A stretch of 64,000 nt of DNA from Loxodes magnus. Lineage: Eukaryota; Ciliophora; Karyorelictea; Loxodida; Loxodidae. Positions 1 through 10,734 of the stretch are shown one piece after another. Numbering within the stretch: position 1 is the first letter of the stretch; each line of letters opens with the position of its first letter. The translations under genes were made by a program, and so were the position numbers. The stretch is taken from contig CAMPDV010000540.1 in assembly GCA_946699065.1 (NCBI GenBank), positions 1 to 64,000 of the forward strand, given 5' to 3'. The notes under the pieces are model-generated. The model worked only from the letters and a program-made list of their open reading frames with translations, made no database searches and was not told the origin of the DNA.

Positions 1-818
1 TTTATTTCTTTATTTTATTATTAGTTTTTTCCTCCAATTAAATATAACTTATTTTAATATTCTATACTTTTACTGCCTCCATAAATTATAATTTAAACTT
101 AGACTTATCGTAATTACTCAGTTTAAATGTTAAATAAGCTTAATTTTTAAATAGAGGAACTAAAAAAGTGAATATAGTTAGATTGAATAAACTGTTGCTA
201 CTAGGTTAGTTTATGTTAATTAGTCTGTTTAGTGTTTAACTGTTGTTACTTAGTATTGTATTATAGTTAGTTTCTTATTTGTGTGATATAATTTGAAGTT
301 AATTTAGGGTTTAGTACTAAAGGTGGTTATATAGTGGAATATAGTTAGACTGTTATAGTTTGGATTTGAGTTGGTTTTAGAAATGAGTAAATAGGGAATT
401 AGGATGATTGTATAATATTTTAGTGTTATTAGTTGTAGTTAATGGTAGTGTATTGGATGATATTAGTATATGGTATAATGAGAGTATTAGTAATGTTAGA
501 TAATTTGGTTGTAATGGTTTTAGATTTTTGCATAATTTACTTCCTTATCTCTTTTAATTTCTATCTAGCATCTTAAATCTTTTATATGTATTATTAGTTT
601 TAAAATATCATTCTTATTAAATCACTTTCTTAAGGTAAGTCTTCAAATCTAAAATGGAATCCTTTTTAACAAATAGGACATTACATTATGCCTTATAATC
701 AGAACTGAGTATTCAAACACAAACCACAGTAAATATGTCCACAAGGTAAGACAGTTGGAAGAGCATTAGTTAAGTTGTAATCTTCTTAGCAGATTAAGCA
801 TTTTGGTAACGCTTACAT
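1..818 (-). CDS. RING-finger/kelch fusion protein, copy 1 (C-terminus beyond window)
   Basis: Second copy of the gene described at 28214-29659, truncated by the window edge. It starts ATG-TAA-GCG (Met-Gln-Ala) at 818. A C3HC4 RING finger follows within the first 50 residues (CLIC ... CGHIYCGLC ... CPIC), then a long Gln/Asn/Thr/Ile-rich linker, then the first kelch blades (IEYQNKLYLIGG near 20-60 on the top strand). The linker makes the top strand between about 170 and 520 almost free of C. Under the standard ciliate code the RING would be interrupted by TGA, which falls where copy 2 also has it (Trp40 in CLNTQFW). RING proteins of this kind are normally E3 ubiquitin ligases with the kelch propeller binding substrate; that role is inferred from family knowledge. 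Confidence 0.8.
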
Positions 819-1379
819 TTTTATTATTATTTAGATTAAAAAAAGCTTATAAAGGTAATTTATAACAGTTACCATCAAAAATTATAATTAACCATTATAA
901 ATTCAAATATCTATCATTACATACATACTACAATATTAACCTCTTATATCAAGTACCTATCTACAATCCGCACCAATACATTTTGCTAAATTTAAAAAAC
1001 CAACCAGCTTTACAACTTAATCACATTTTTTATTCTATAAATAACAAAAACATCTCTATCCTAAAATCTTTAAAAACTACTAGGAGCAATGCACTAAAAA
1101 AGGGACACAATCTTTAACTAATCTTAATATCAAAAAAAAGTAGCTAAGTTAGAACATTTACTAAGACTAAAGCTCTTTGAAAATCTTTAGAATGTAGGAA
1201 AAAAAGAATGAGAAAAAATAGACGAGAATACGAAGCTCGGAACTGCTAAAAGAGAAAAAATTTATAAATTAAAAATTTTAGAAGAAAAGAACTACAATCA
1301 AGATTCATTCCAGCAGAAATGCAAACAAATGAAATTATTTAGCATTTCTCAGAAATTTTAAGTAAGAATATGGTAAAAA
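819..1379. other. AT-rich 5' flank of RING-kelch gene, no gene seen
   Basis: No coding signature on either strand. The stretch is almost identical to 29660-30240, the flank of the second RING-kelch copy, so it belongs to the duplicated block and presumably holds that gene's promoter. No motif could be assigned. Confidence 0.6.
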
Positions 1380-4330
1380 AAAATGAGAGTGAGGAAATCC
1401 TTAGAGCAGACGAAGTTTTAATTCAAAGTTCTACTCACAATCTTCTAGGTTCTTCAGCTTTATCCCTAATGAAACTCCTTTCGAGAACTAAATCCAAGCT
1501 CTCAAGCAGAAACTATTTTTGACTCAATATTCAACCTTAAAATCTTACGCTTTTAAAATTTATTACTAATAACTTAAGAACTGGATATAAATATGAAACA
1601 GAATGGAGTATTTAGTCAAAGTTCTTCTTTCAATTTTTAAGTTTTTCAACTATATCCCGACAAAATTTTTAAAACTAAACCAAAGATCTCAAGTGATACG
1701 GAGTCTATAAAATAAGTTGTACTTTCGTTCTTTAAGTATTTACGCTTATTCGTAACTCAGACGTATTTTGAGAAAAAAAACAGAGCAATCTAGAAAATGG
1801 ATTCCAAACTTAAATTCTTCATAACGTATTGAAGTTTTTAAGCTTATCATCTATCCAGACATTTTTTTAAAACGTGATCAGAGTTCTCATGGATAACGGA
1901 TTTAAAACTTAAAGTTCATCTTACAGTTTTTTAGATTTCAGCACTTTCGATAATTTGATTATGCATTAGAAAATAATCGAGATCTAAAGGATACTGATTC
2001 CATACTTGAAGTTCTTCTTAAAGTCCTTACAGTTCATAAAAATTAACTCTACAGAGATTTTTTTCGAGATTTTGATTAGAGCTCTCATGGATAATGGATT
2101 CCGAACTTAAAGTTCTTCTTACAGTTATTTTTTTATTTTCCGCGATTTCGATATTCAGATATAACTATAGAAAGAAATCCGAGCACGAAAGATAACGGAA
2201 TGCAAACTTTAAGTTCTTCTTACAGTCTTTTTTTCTTACGATTTATAACTTACCTGTCTCTTTTTTGAAAACTTGAATAGAGCTATAAATGATTAACGGA
2301 ATCCAAACTTAAGTTTCTCTTACAATTTTTATTATTTCAGCACTTTCGATTCTCAGTTCAAATTTTGAGAACTTGATCCGACCTCTCGCGGAAAACGGAA
2401 TGTAAACTTACATTTCTTCTTACAGTTTCATGTTATTAAGCTTTATAACTTACCTGTCTCTTTTTTGAAAACTTGATCAGAGTTTTTAACGATTAACGGA
2501 TTCCAAATTAAAGTTTCTCTTACGGTCTTTTAGTATTTCAGCACCTTCGATTCACAGTTCAAAATTCGAGAACTTGATCTTGGCACTCACGGATAACGGA
2601 TTCCTAACTTAAAGATAATCTTACAGTCATTTTGTGTTTTCCGCGCTTTCGATATTCAGATATAATTTTAGAAAGAGATTCGAGCACTCATTGGAAACGT
2701 ATTCAAAATTTAAAATTCTTTTTACATTTTTAAAGTTCTTAAGCTTTATATCTTACCTGTCTCTTTTTGTAGAACTTGATCTGAGCTATCAAGGATTAAC
2801 GGATTCCAAATTTAAAGTTTCTCTTACAGTTTTTTAGTATTTCAGCAATATGTTTGTCAGATTTATTTAAATTTAATGCCGAACGCACAATTATCTAAGT
2901 CTTAACTCAAAGATTTATTTCAGTACTTTAACGTCATTAGCTTTTTCGATACTTTTAATTTTTTGAAACTAGTTCAGATCTCTAAAATATATCGGATTCT
3001 TCGCTTAAAGTCCATTTTTTAGTTTTTAATTTCTAAAGTTTTACCTCTATCATACTCTTTTTATAATTAGATCAGAGCTATTAAGTATTTCTGTTTCTAT
3101 TCACAAAAATCTTGATTCAGTTTTTTAAGATTTTCAGCTTTAACGTAACTCTTAATTGTTTATAAACTATTTCAGAGCTCAAAAAATATCGGAGTCTTCT
3201 CTCAGATTTTCTATTTCTGTAGTTTACTTCATCATCTCTTCGATACTCAGACTAATTTTAAGAACTCTAATGTATGTCTGAGTCTTTACTTAAATCTGCA
3301 GTTTTAATAATTGGTCAGCAATATGTTAATCAGACTTATTTTCATACTGTGAAAGGTCTAAAGAGAATCGGAGTCTTCGCTCATAGTTTTTATATCAGTA
3401 TTTTAATTTCATCAGCTTTTCTATACTCAGACTTATTTAGAGAACTAGATCAGAGTTCTTAAGATGAGTAGATACTAAACTCAAAGTTGTAATTTCAGTC
3501 TTTTAACTTCTTCATTTTTTTGATGCTCAGATTTTTTAATTATTTGAGCATGCTCTTAAATAGAACGGAATCTTATATCAACTTCTACTTTCAAACTTTT
3601 CAGATTTTCAAACTTTTGTAGATTTTAGACTTATTTTAAGAACTATATTAGAGCACTTAAGACGAACGGAGTTTTAACTATAAGTTCATCTTCCAGTTTT
3701 TAAATTCTTCGTTTTTAACTCAACTCAGACTTATTTTGAAAACTAGATCAGAGCACTCGATTGTAACTAAGTCTTAACTATAGTTCTTATTTCAGTCTTT
3801 TTACTTCTTCAGCTTTTTGATACTTAGACTTCGTTTGAGAACTAGATCAGAGCTCTCAAGTATTTCGTAGTCATAACTCGTCTTCTACTTTCAGACTTTT
3901 CAGACTTTTCAGACTTTTCAGACTTTTCAGACTTTTCAGACTTTTCAGACTTTTCAGACTTTTCAGACTTTTCAGACTTTTTCAGACTTTTCAGACTTTT
4001 CAGACTTTTCAGACTTTTCAGACTTTTCAGACTTTTCAGACTTTTCAGACTTTTCAGACTTTTCAGACTTTTCAGACTTTTCAGACTTTTCAGACTTTTC
4101 AGACTTTTCAGACTTTTCAGACTTTTCAGACTTTTCAGACTTTTCAGACTTTTCAGACTTTTCAGACTTTTCAGACTTTTCAGACTTTTCAGACTTTTCA
4201 GACTTTCAGACTTTTCAGACTTTTCAGACTTTTCAGACTTTTCAGACTTTTCAGACTTTTCAGACTTTTCAGACTTTGTTAATACTTAAACTTATTTCGA
4301 GAACTAGTTCATAGATCTCACGCTGAACGG
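1380..4330. repeat. Diverged ~101-bp tandem satellite, about 29 units
   Basis: The element TTAAAGTTCTTCTTACAG recurs at about 1909, 2005, 2106, 2207, 2309, 2407, 2508, 2608, 2708 and 2810, a period of 96-102 bp. Each unit has three recurring blocks: TTCTTCTTACAGT, then TTCGATACTCAGACTT, then GAGAACTTGATCAGAGCTC followed by CTCAAGGATAACGGATTC. Units alternate between subtypes, giving a higher-order 2-3 unit pattern. The block TTGAGA-13 nt-TCTCAA forms a short inverted repeat in well-conserved units (for example near 3846). The period is not a multiple of three, so a coding role is unlikely. The array lies upstream of RING-kelch copy 1; a shorter array sits upstream of copy 2. Confidence 0.85.
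3890..4277. repeat. 9-bp minisatellite (GACTTTTCA)n, about 43 units
   Basis: A nearly perfect 9-bp tandem repeat inside the 101-bp satellite. It is broken only by one extra T near 3973 and one missing T near 4204. It appears to have grown from the TCAGACTT block of one 101-bp unit, which is preceded by imperfect versions at about 3590-3620. Confidence 0.95.
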
Positions 4331-4413
4331 AATTTTGACTAAAAATTCTAGTTTCTGCTCTTTTCTAAAGTATTTCTAGAGAGCTTTAACTATCTTTCTT
4401 TTTCTTTTGATTC

Positions 4414-5595
4414 ATGAATATAGTCTTAGAAGCTAGTTTTGCTGTATTATTTCTTTTTTAATAGCAATTTTCTTGTTTAGCATCAGGTTAAATACGTTCA
4501 GAAATAGCTCCTTAGATTAAGCTGAAATAATCGGGAAAAATCCACCTGGAAAAGCCTGGCTGGAGTATTCAAACCTTTTAGCAAGGAATCCCAACCAGTG
4601 CAAGCTAATTAACTCCCTCTCTTGTCGAACACACTTAGGTTAGAAAAGAGATCTGATAATAGACAACAAGAAATATTGATATAAAAGCTCTACTTGATAC
4701 ATAATAAAAATAATAAGTCTTAATCTAGCATCTTAACTCTTTCTTAATTATAACAGTAAATAAATGCTTTATTAGTAAATTTAGATATACAAACTGAAAT
4801 AAAAAGGGCTAATATATAAGTATAAGGATTTAAATATATATTTTAGGTTGTTATTAAGAGCACAGAAGATTAACAATTTATTAAGTAAGTTAAAACCAGT
4901 TTTACAACTCTCTTTTGCTTTCAATATCCCTTAAATCGAAGGGTTGGGACTTAGAAAGAAAATTTAGTTTTAAATACATTAAAGAGTTAGAGACTCAATT
5001 TTAGGCTAAATAGCTAAAACATTTATAGGTAAAGAAAAGAGTATTGGGATTAAAAAGGCAATCAAAATGAAGGAAAAATTTGAGAGATCAGTCAGCTGTT
5101 AATTAAGTTGAGGAATGCAATTATAATATAGGGATTGAAGATTGTTAGTATTAAAATCCAATGTTAAAAGTGATAATTAATATTCAGTCTAGCTCTAAAG
5201 AAGACGAAAAACGAGTTAATTTTCAGTAGTTGCAAAAATATAAAGCTAAGAATAATTGTAATTTTTCTGTGAAGCGTAAGCACGGAAAAACATTTTTGAC
5301 TAGTCTTAAACCTTGATAGTACTCCAAGTAGAAAATGAAGACATTCTCTAGTTTATATTAGAGCATTAGAATTAAAAAAATACAAAGCTATGCTGAAAAT
5401 GTCTTGGAAATGAAAAAAATTGGAATCACTAATCAGAAGGGAAAACATCTAAAAGCCATCCTTTAACCCTTCTAAGGCATAAGAGTGAGAAAGTAATTCT
5501 AAAAGTTACTCTCTTAAGCAGTAACACTAGAAGAGACTTGGATTATTAAAGCATTTAGATTTATGTTAATTTTAATTAATTTTACAGTTAAATGA
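4414..5595 (+). CDS. Hypothetical secreted or membrane-anchored protein, 393 codons
   Basis: One reading frame stays open from ATG at 4414 to a TGA at 5593. It uses TAA/TAG as Gln throughout and four internal TGA as Trp. The N-terminus (MNIVLEASFAVLFLF) resembles a signal peptide. The middle is Lys/Gln/Ser-rich and basic (for example NCNFSVKRKHGKTF) and the last 15 residues are hydrophobic (RFMLILINFTVK). A local rise in GC at 4490-4650 and sensible composition support coding. I recognise no family. The start is the first ATG after the satellite. The final TGA as stop, rather than another Trp, is inferred from the loss of protein-like composition beyond it. Confidence 0.5.
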
Positions 5596-5915
5596 TATAG
5601 TCTATTAAAACCTCCTTAGCATCTTAATATTAAATCTTATAGAGAACTTAAATTAAATATAGATTATCAGAGTAAATACTTAATTACTTAAACTATGTAT
5701 CTTAATAATTAATTATTAGTACTACTATCTTCTTATTTAAAATAGACTTGAAACTTCAATTTATTAATTTAAGCTATATTTGACTACTTAATTATGCTTA
5801 GAATTAAAGAGAATAATTAGTAGACTTTAATATGCTAACACCAATTTTAAAAATGTTGCATCTTATTTTCATTCAAGATGTGTAAATAATAAATTAAAAT
5901 AACTTGTTTAAAATA
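5596..5915. other. AT-rich intergenic stretch between convergent genes
   Basis: Low-complexity AT-rich DNA between the 3' ends of the + gene before it and the - gene after it. Nothing recognisable. Confidence 0.5.
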
Positions 5916-6840
5916 TCAGCACATGGATCCTTTATATTCGAATATTTTTGTATAGTCTAACATTCTTACTGCGTAGCCGTAAATGTTCTTCTAGCTTATT
6001 CCACTACCCTCGTAAGCTCTTTGTAAATACAGCATAAGATCTTATTCATACAGTGTTACTATCCAAATTTTTTTCTGATTGATCTTAAACAAATGTCTCT
6101 GATAATAGACTATGAACTTCAGGCTTTTGTCATTTATCTTGTGAGAATTCTTATAAATAAAGTGACTGTTGTATTTCATAAAATCTATCTGTTAATCTGA
6201 AAATTCTACGTTGCAGAGAAATTTATTGATTAGCTCACTTCTATCTATAATGATCTTTTTCTTTTGAGTTCTAAAAGAAGATTGAATATCTTGTGTCTGT
6301 TTATTTATTTTCATATAAATTAGAAATCCATTTGTGTTAAATAAGCCTTGGGTATTAATTTTGTTTGTATAAGGTTTTCCACTGAGTGAAGCTTATAACT
6401 CATCTTTTTCAAAACTTCATTTTAACTATTTTTTTCTTCGATGAATTGCAATTAATTCTAATCTTGAGGTTAAATACTTACATTATTTTCATTTTCTTCA
6501 GATTTTTCCCTATCTTCATTATTTTCAATTTCTTCGTTCTTTTCCCTGCCTGCATTATGTTTCAGTTCTTTGCTTATCTTCGATATTTTAAGTATTTTTA
6601 TTATCTTCAGTTTATTTCTACTTTCATTAATTTCAATAATTTCGGTTCTTTCTTACCTTCGATATTTTCAAAATCTTCAGACTTTTCTTTATCCTCATTT
6701 TTCTGAAATTTTTTATTTATCATATTCTGGATTTTTTCTCTTCTTCAGCTTGCTCTAAGTATTATAAGTTTTCTGCTAGCATTAAGTTGCTCTCTATTAA
6801 TTTTCTATTTTCCTAATTGATAATCTAAAGTAAATTTTTT
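5916..6840 (-). CDS. Hypothetical protein with acidic Glu/Asn repeats
   Basis: On the minus strand the 5' part encodes acidic repeats of the type NEDREKSEE and EENENN, produced by TTC-rich periodic sequence on the top strand at 6440-6720. The 3' half reads as an ordinary protein (SELINKFLCNVEFS ... KKIWIVTLYEQDLMLYLQ ... YGYAVRMLDYTKIFEYKG) ending at a TGA at 5916-5918. At least one frame change near the A-tracts at about 6395-6430 is needed to join the halves, so the gene is broken or the sequence has an indel. The start is uncertain. No family recognised. Phe/Ser-rich frames on the opposite strand at 6386-6758 are mirror images of the Glu repeats. Confidence 0.45.
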
Positions 6841-7485
6841 TCTTATATACTAGCTACAACCTTCTAAGACTTAATTACTTAAAACTAACTTTATATTACT
6901 ACGCTCTCAGTATACTAACCTAGTGACTTTTAAATTATATACTCATCATTTTTTATCTCCTCAAGTACATATGGAGATAGAAAGCTTTCATATAGAATGC
7001 TGTTAATTTCTCTTATCATGTTAATTGACTAGAAAGTTTTCTTTTAATCTTTAGCTTTCCCAAATTTAAATTTCTAGATTTTTATTAATTTTTCTTCTAC
7101 TTAATTATTTGCTCTACCTTCACCTTCCTAGCACTGTAAAATACTACGGTTTCCGCTGCCTCGGAATTATTGGGAAATGAGTTTAATTAGTCAATGTTAC
7201 AGATCCATGAAACGTTATCTTGCACTTAATATAAATTTAAAGTAATTTGTAGTAGAAGCTTTTTTAATAAGTAGATATTAAATAATTTGATTAAGATTTG
7301 TTTAGAATTAATTAATATAAAAATTTTAAATTTTAAATCTTATATTAAAAATTAAATTTTCTTTTTAAATTAAAAAAATTAACTATTTAAGTTTTATTTT
7401 GGAGAATCAGCAGACATTCAAAAGTTCTAACTTGAAAGATTTTAATTTTTTTACTATTTAATATGTTTTTCTCTAATCTAGTTGC
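6841..7485. other. Intergenic AT-rich sequence
   Basis: No convincing coding frame. The segment runs up to the left target-site duplication of the gag-like retroposon at 7486. Confidence 0.5.
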
Positions 7486-8503
7486 TAATCATTTATAATT
7501 AAGATTAAGATTAAATGAGAGTTAACAGTTATGCTAAAAAGCCGGTTAACGTCGGTGTTACTTCTGGACGGGTTTTTTTTGACGGTTTTCCTTCCGCCGT
7601 GACACTCTTCTAGGCTGTATGTCACTCTGAGATCAGTCATTAAGAAAATCTTGAATATAAATGTGCGCCCTTGGGTCTTTCTAGTTCATTTCTTCTGGCG
7701 TCAATTTCCTATAAATCCTCCCGTTCGGATCGCAGTATAGCCTCTACTTATTAAAAAACAATTATCTTTCTTTTGTTTTTAGGCTTATTCTGCTTTAATC
7801 CGCTTCAGCTCTAATGTCCTCCAATATTCTCTTTGTTAGTCTTAAAATTTCCTGCAATTTCTAAAGAGATGTCAGCTACTGCCACAGCAGTAACAAGATT
7901 TGGGCTGACTATATTGGATCTTGGGAGGTAGAGGTCTAGGAGGCGTGTTCTTACTCCAGTTCCATGAATTAATTTTACTGGAGAGCAGAATCCGGCTTAT
8001 AAGCCTACGCTTACACTTAATGGGTCTTCTGACCACTCAATTACTCGATAGTGCGACTCTGAAGCAAAATAGTGTCGTGAGCTTTATTGAGCTCCACTCG
8101 CATATCGAAAACCTCCTACTCAAGCTTAACAAGTCGGGCTTAATCCCAAGTACTCAACTTGGTGCCAGTTCGCATGATTTTTGTTAGAGTTTGCTTGAGG
8201 TCCTGTACCTCCTGTCTGAGCTCTGCTTACTCGATGGCTAACTCGTTATCGTAGCCAGAGCCGGACAGAGAGAAATCGCTCACTGAGGATTGTTGGAGTT
8301 AAGTTTTCTTTTTAGGTTTCTCTTCCTGCAGTGGCGTCCCTGGAGAAGTCTGTAGATGTTTCTTCTGGGTCTGGGGAATAATCTGTTGTTGATATTGGGC
8401 CTTTTCTTCCTTGCCCTCTTCTCCTTTTTTATTACCTGTTGGAGGTGGATAGAATCCTTTTCTCAGACCTGACATCTTGTTAATTATAATCATTTATAAT
8501 TAA
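7486..8503 (-). mobile_element. Gag-like retroposon G1 with 17-bp target-site duplication
   Basis: The perfect 17-bp direct repeat TAATCATTTATAATTAA occurs at 7486-7502 and 8487-8503. Between them lie 984 bp that are much richer in GC than the surroundings and hold a single minus-strand gene. The ATG (8475) is only 11 nt from the 5' end of the element. The 3' end carries a short repeated tail (TTAATC twice on the minus strand) directly before the left repeat. This is the architecture expected of a complete insertion made by target-primed reverse transcription. No LTRs and no polymerase gene are present. That it moves in trans by LINE machinery is inference. Confidence 0.75.
7633..8475 (-). 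CDS. Gag-like zinc-knuckle protein G1
   Basis: Starts MSGLRKGFYPPPTGNKKG at 8475. It continues with a Glu/Gln-rich predicted coiled coil (AELRQEVQDLKQTLTKIM; LVKLEQEVFDMRVELNKAHD) and ends with LYCDPNGRIYRKL and HIYIQDFLND before a TGA at 7633-7635; 281 codons in the start frame. The zinc knuckle CYCCGSSWHLFRNC (top-strand 7854-7895) is one nucleotide out of that frame, preceded by a Pro-rich NTPPRPLPPK stretch. Two compensating frame changes are therefore needed. Its Trp is TGA. Order coiled coil, knuckle, G-R-I-Y-R-K is shared with the other gag-like genes here. Probable role: nucleic-acid binding particle or RNA-chaperone protein of a retroelement (family inference). Base composition differs sharply from neighbours. 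Confidence 0.75.
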
Positions 8504-9873
8504 TTTATTTTATAAAGAAAAATAGATTTTTCTCTAATTACCTTTTTATTAGATTTATCATCCTTACCTTTATTAAATAAAAAATAACAAAATTAATAAA
8601 TTCTTATTTAAAATTAATAAGTATTGTTTAAAATAGTCTATATTACAAACATTCTTAATTCAAATTTAGAAAGATATCATCAAAATATTATGAAAAATGC
8701 TATTTTTACATTATTAAAATATATCTAAAATATTAAATACACATCTTCTTAAAACCTTCTCTTTGTCCATCCTTAAAGATTCTTGTAGTAAAATTCTAAA
8801 GAAAAACTGAAATTTTAAAAATACCCCTAAAAATTACTAATTTCTCTAATATTTTTTATCTAAAATAAATTTTATATTTCGTAAGATTTATCTTTATAAG
8901 AGTCATTTAAATTTAAATTTTTTTTTAGTCCTTTCATAAAATCTCCTGTAGTGTGAAACGCTGAGAAAAAATAACTGTTTTCAATTTTTATTAATTAAAT
9001 TTATTTAAACAAATAAAAAATTCAAAAGCTATAAAAAAAGTAATTTTAGTTTAAACTTTTTTCAAATAAGAAAGAAACTAACTTTAATAAATAAAAGTGT
9101 TATTTTATAAAGCAAGCATTTAATAACTTTAAACACTTTAAATACCAAAATAATTACTTTTATTAGCAACCTTAAACAAGCCAACTATCTACACATTCTT
9201 ATTAGGAATCCACACTCTCTCATAACATCTTTGGCTATATAGTTTTGGTAATATCCATTGTTGAAAATATAAATATAGAGATATTAAATAAGGAAATTGA
9301 TAATTAGACTGATATATCTGTACTTGAAATAAATAAATATGTTTAGTTACTAAAATAGTTAAAATATAGTTAGAGAAAGTCATCAAAGATACATAATTTT
9401 AAGTTATTTACACTTATAAATGATAAACATATCAAAAATAATTATAAATTTTATTTAATTAAAACTTAAATATATATTTTAATATGAATGCTATTTCAAT
9501 TAAGAATATAACATACATAAAAAACAGTAAATACACTTTCTAAACACACTATTAAACAAATCTTAAAATACAAATATTTCATTATATATATATTCATTTA
9601 GCTCACCCTTTGCTAAATCAAATAATCCTTTCTCTCTATCATTGTATCTTAAAACCAAAATTAAAAAAGTGAATAAAATATAAACATATAAATATAAATA
9701 TCATTATTATTATTATTTTTAATTAAAAAGAGTCCTAATTAAATATATAAAATAGTCCACTCTCAAACTCACTATTTTATTACTACAGTAATCCAATTTA
9801 TTCTTACAACCTTCATTTCCATTAGTATTCTAACTTACCCCCTTATAATTTTACATATCAACATACATTCTAT
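8504..9873. other. AT-rich intergenic region
   Basis: About 1.4 kb of low-GC sequence. A minus-strand stretch around 9190-9390 (containing QWILPKLYSQRCYERVWIP) has protein-like composition but no supporting motif, length or homologue in the window, so it is left uncalled. Confidence 0.4.
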
Positions 9874-10734
9874 TATAAAAAGTTAAAAGTTAAAAGCTTT
9901 GTTAAAGCCTTAGTAGTCAGCCATCTGACCTATTCTATCAGCTTGTCTCCATTAGTTTGTCTTGAATTTCTACTAGGCTTAGTTAGGCGGTGTAGCACTT
10001 CATTAGCGCACCATCCTTTAATATTCTGAATAGTTTTTATCTTGAATGTAGCATTTCTAATTATTTATCAAGGATTAAGATTTGAATTAAAGAATTTTTT
10101 TCTATAAATATTTCCGCTTTATGTTGGATATATCCTAAATAGTTTTCTAAAAATATCTTATTTATTCTTTCTTTAAATTTCGCTTAGTTAGTACCAGTAT
10201 TTTCATTGTGTTATTTATTGCATAACATTTTATTCTTCTTTTAAAACTATTATTCCTGTAACACTTATTTAATTTAAATTTACTACTTATTTTAAATAAA
10301 CGTTTACTGTTTATTTTAATTTGAGGCTTCATTTTCTATTTCCATAGGATCTGATTAATTCTGTTAAAACGAAAACGGCGTAACCTGAATTTATTATTAA
10401 ATTTAAAGAATTCTTTGTTCCAGTTTTGTCTTCTATTTATTATGATTATTAATATTGTTTCTCAAGTAAAGAAGTTATTAGTTTTTTCTAATTTTTCTAC
10501 TTTATCAGTGAGGTATCTATTTTTAAACATAAACTCTTTTAATGACTTAGATAATATTTCTATTTGAGTTTGTGTCGGAAGTTTTTTTAGTTCTGGATTT
10601 CCAAGTGGTTAATGTTCGTCATATCAATCATATTTCTCACTTTCACTCATTGTAATTATTTCGCTTTTTTATTTTTTAGAGAATTTTCCTGTTTAAATGT
10701 TTTGTTCAAAGTTCTGTTATTTCTTAGAAGCCAT
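9874..10734 (-). pseudogene. Decayed copy of gag-like gene G2
   Basis: Same gene as at 43524-44385, alignable from the ATG (10734) to the 3' end and not beyond either end. Small indels disrupt it: at the zinc knuckle (top strand about 10190-10232) it has lost the codons that supply the second Cys and has shifted frame, so C-Y-V-C becomes C-Y-A. Other substitutions are spread evenly. Because the shared block is exactly one gene long, the two copies look like separate insertions or retrocopies, not a large duplication. Not expected to make a working zinc-knuckle protein. Confidence 0.75.

Noticed and set aside
3890..4277. CRISPR-like array
   Set aside because: 9-bp head-to-tail repeat without spacers in a eukaryotic genome; a minisatellite.
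6386..6758. Phe/Ser-rich plus-strand proteins
   Set aside because: Complement of Glu-rich repeats on the minus strand; no independent support.
7921..8187. 88-residue plus-strand protein
   Set aside because: Opposite-strand shadow of the GC-rich gag-like gene G1.
7486..8503. LTR retrotransposon with gag
   Set aside because: Flanking repeats are only 17 bp, there is no primer-binding site, polypurine tract, protease or RT; the structure fits a target-site duplication.
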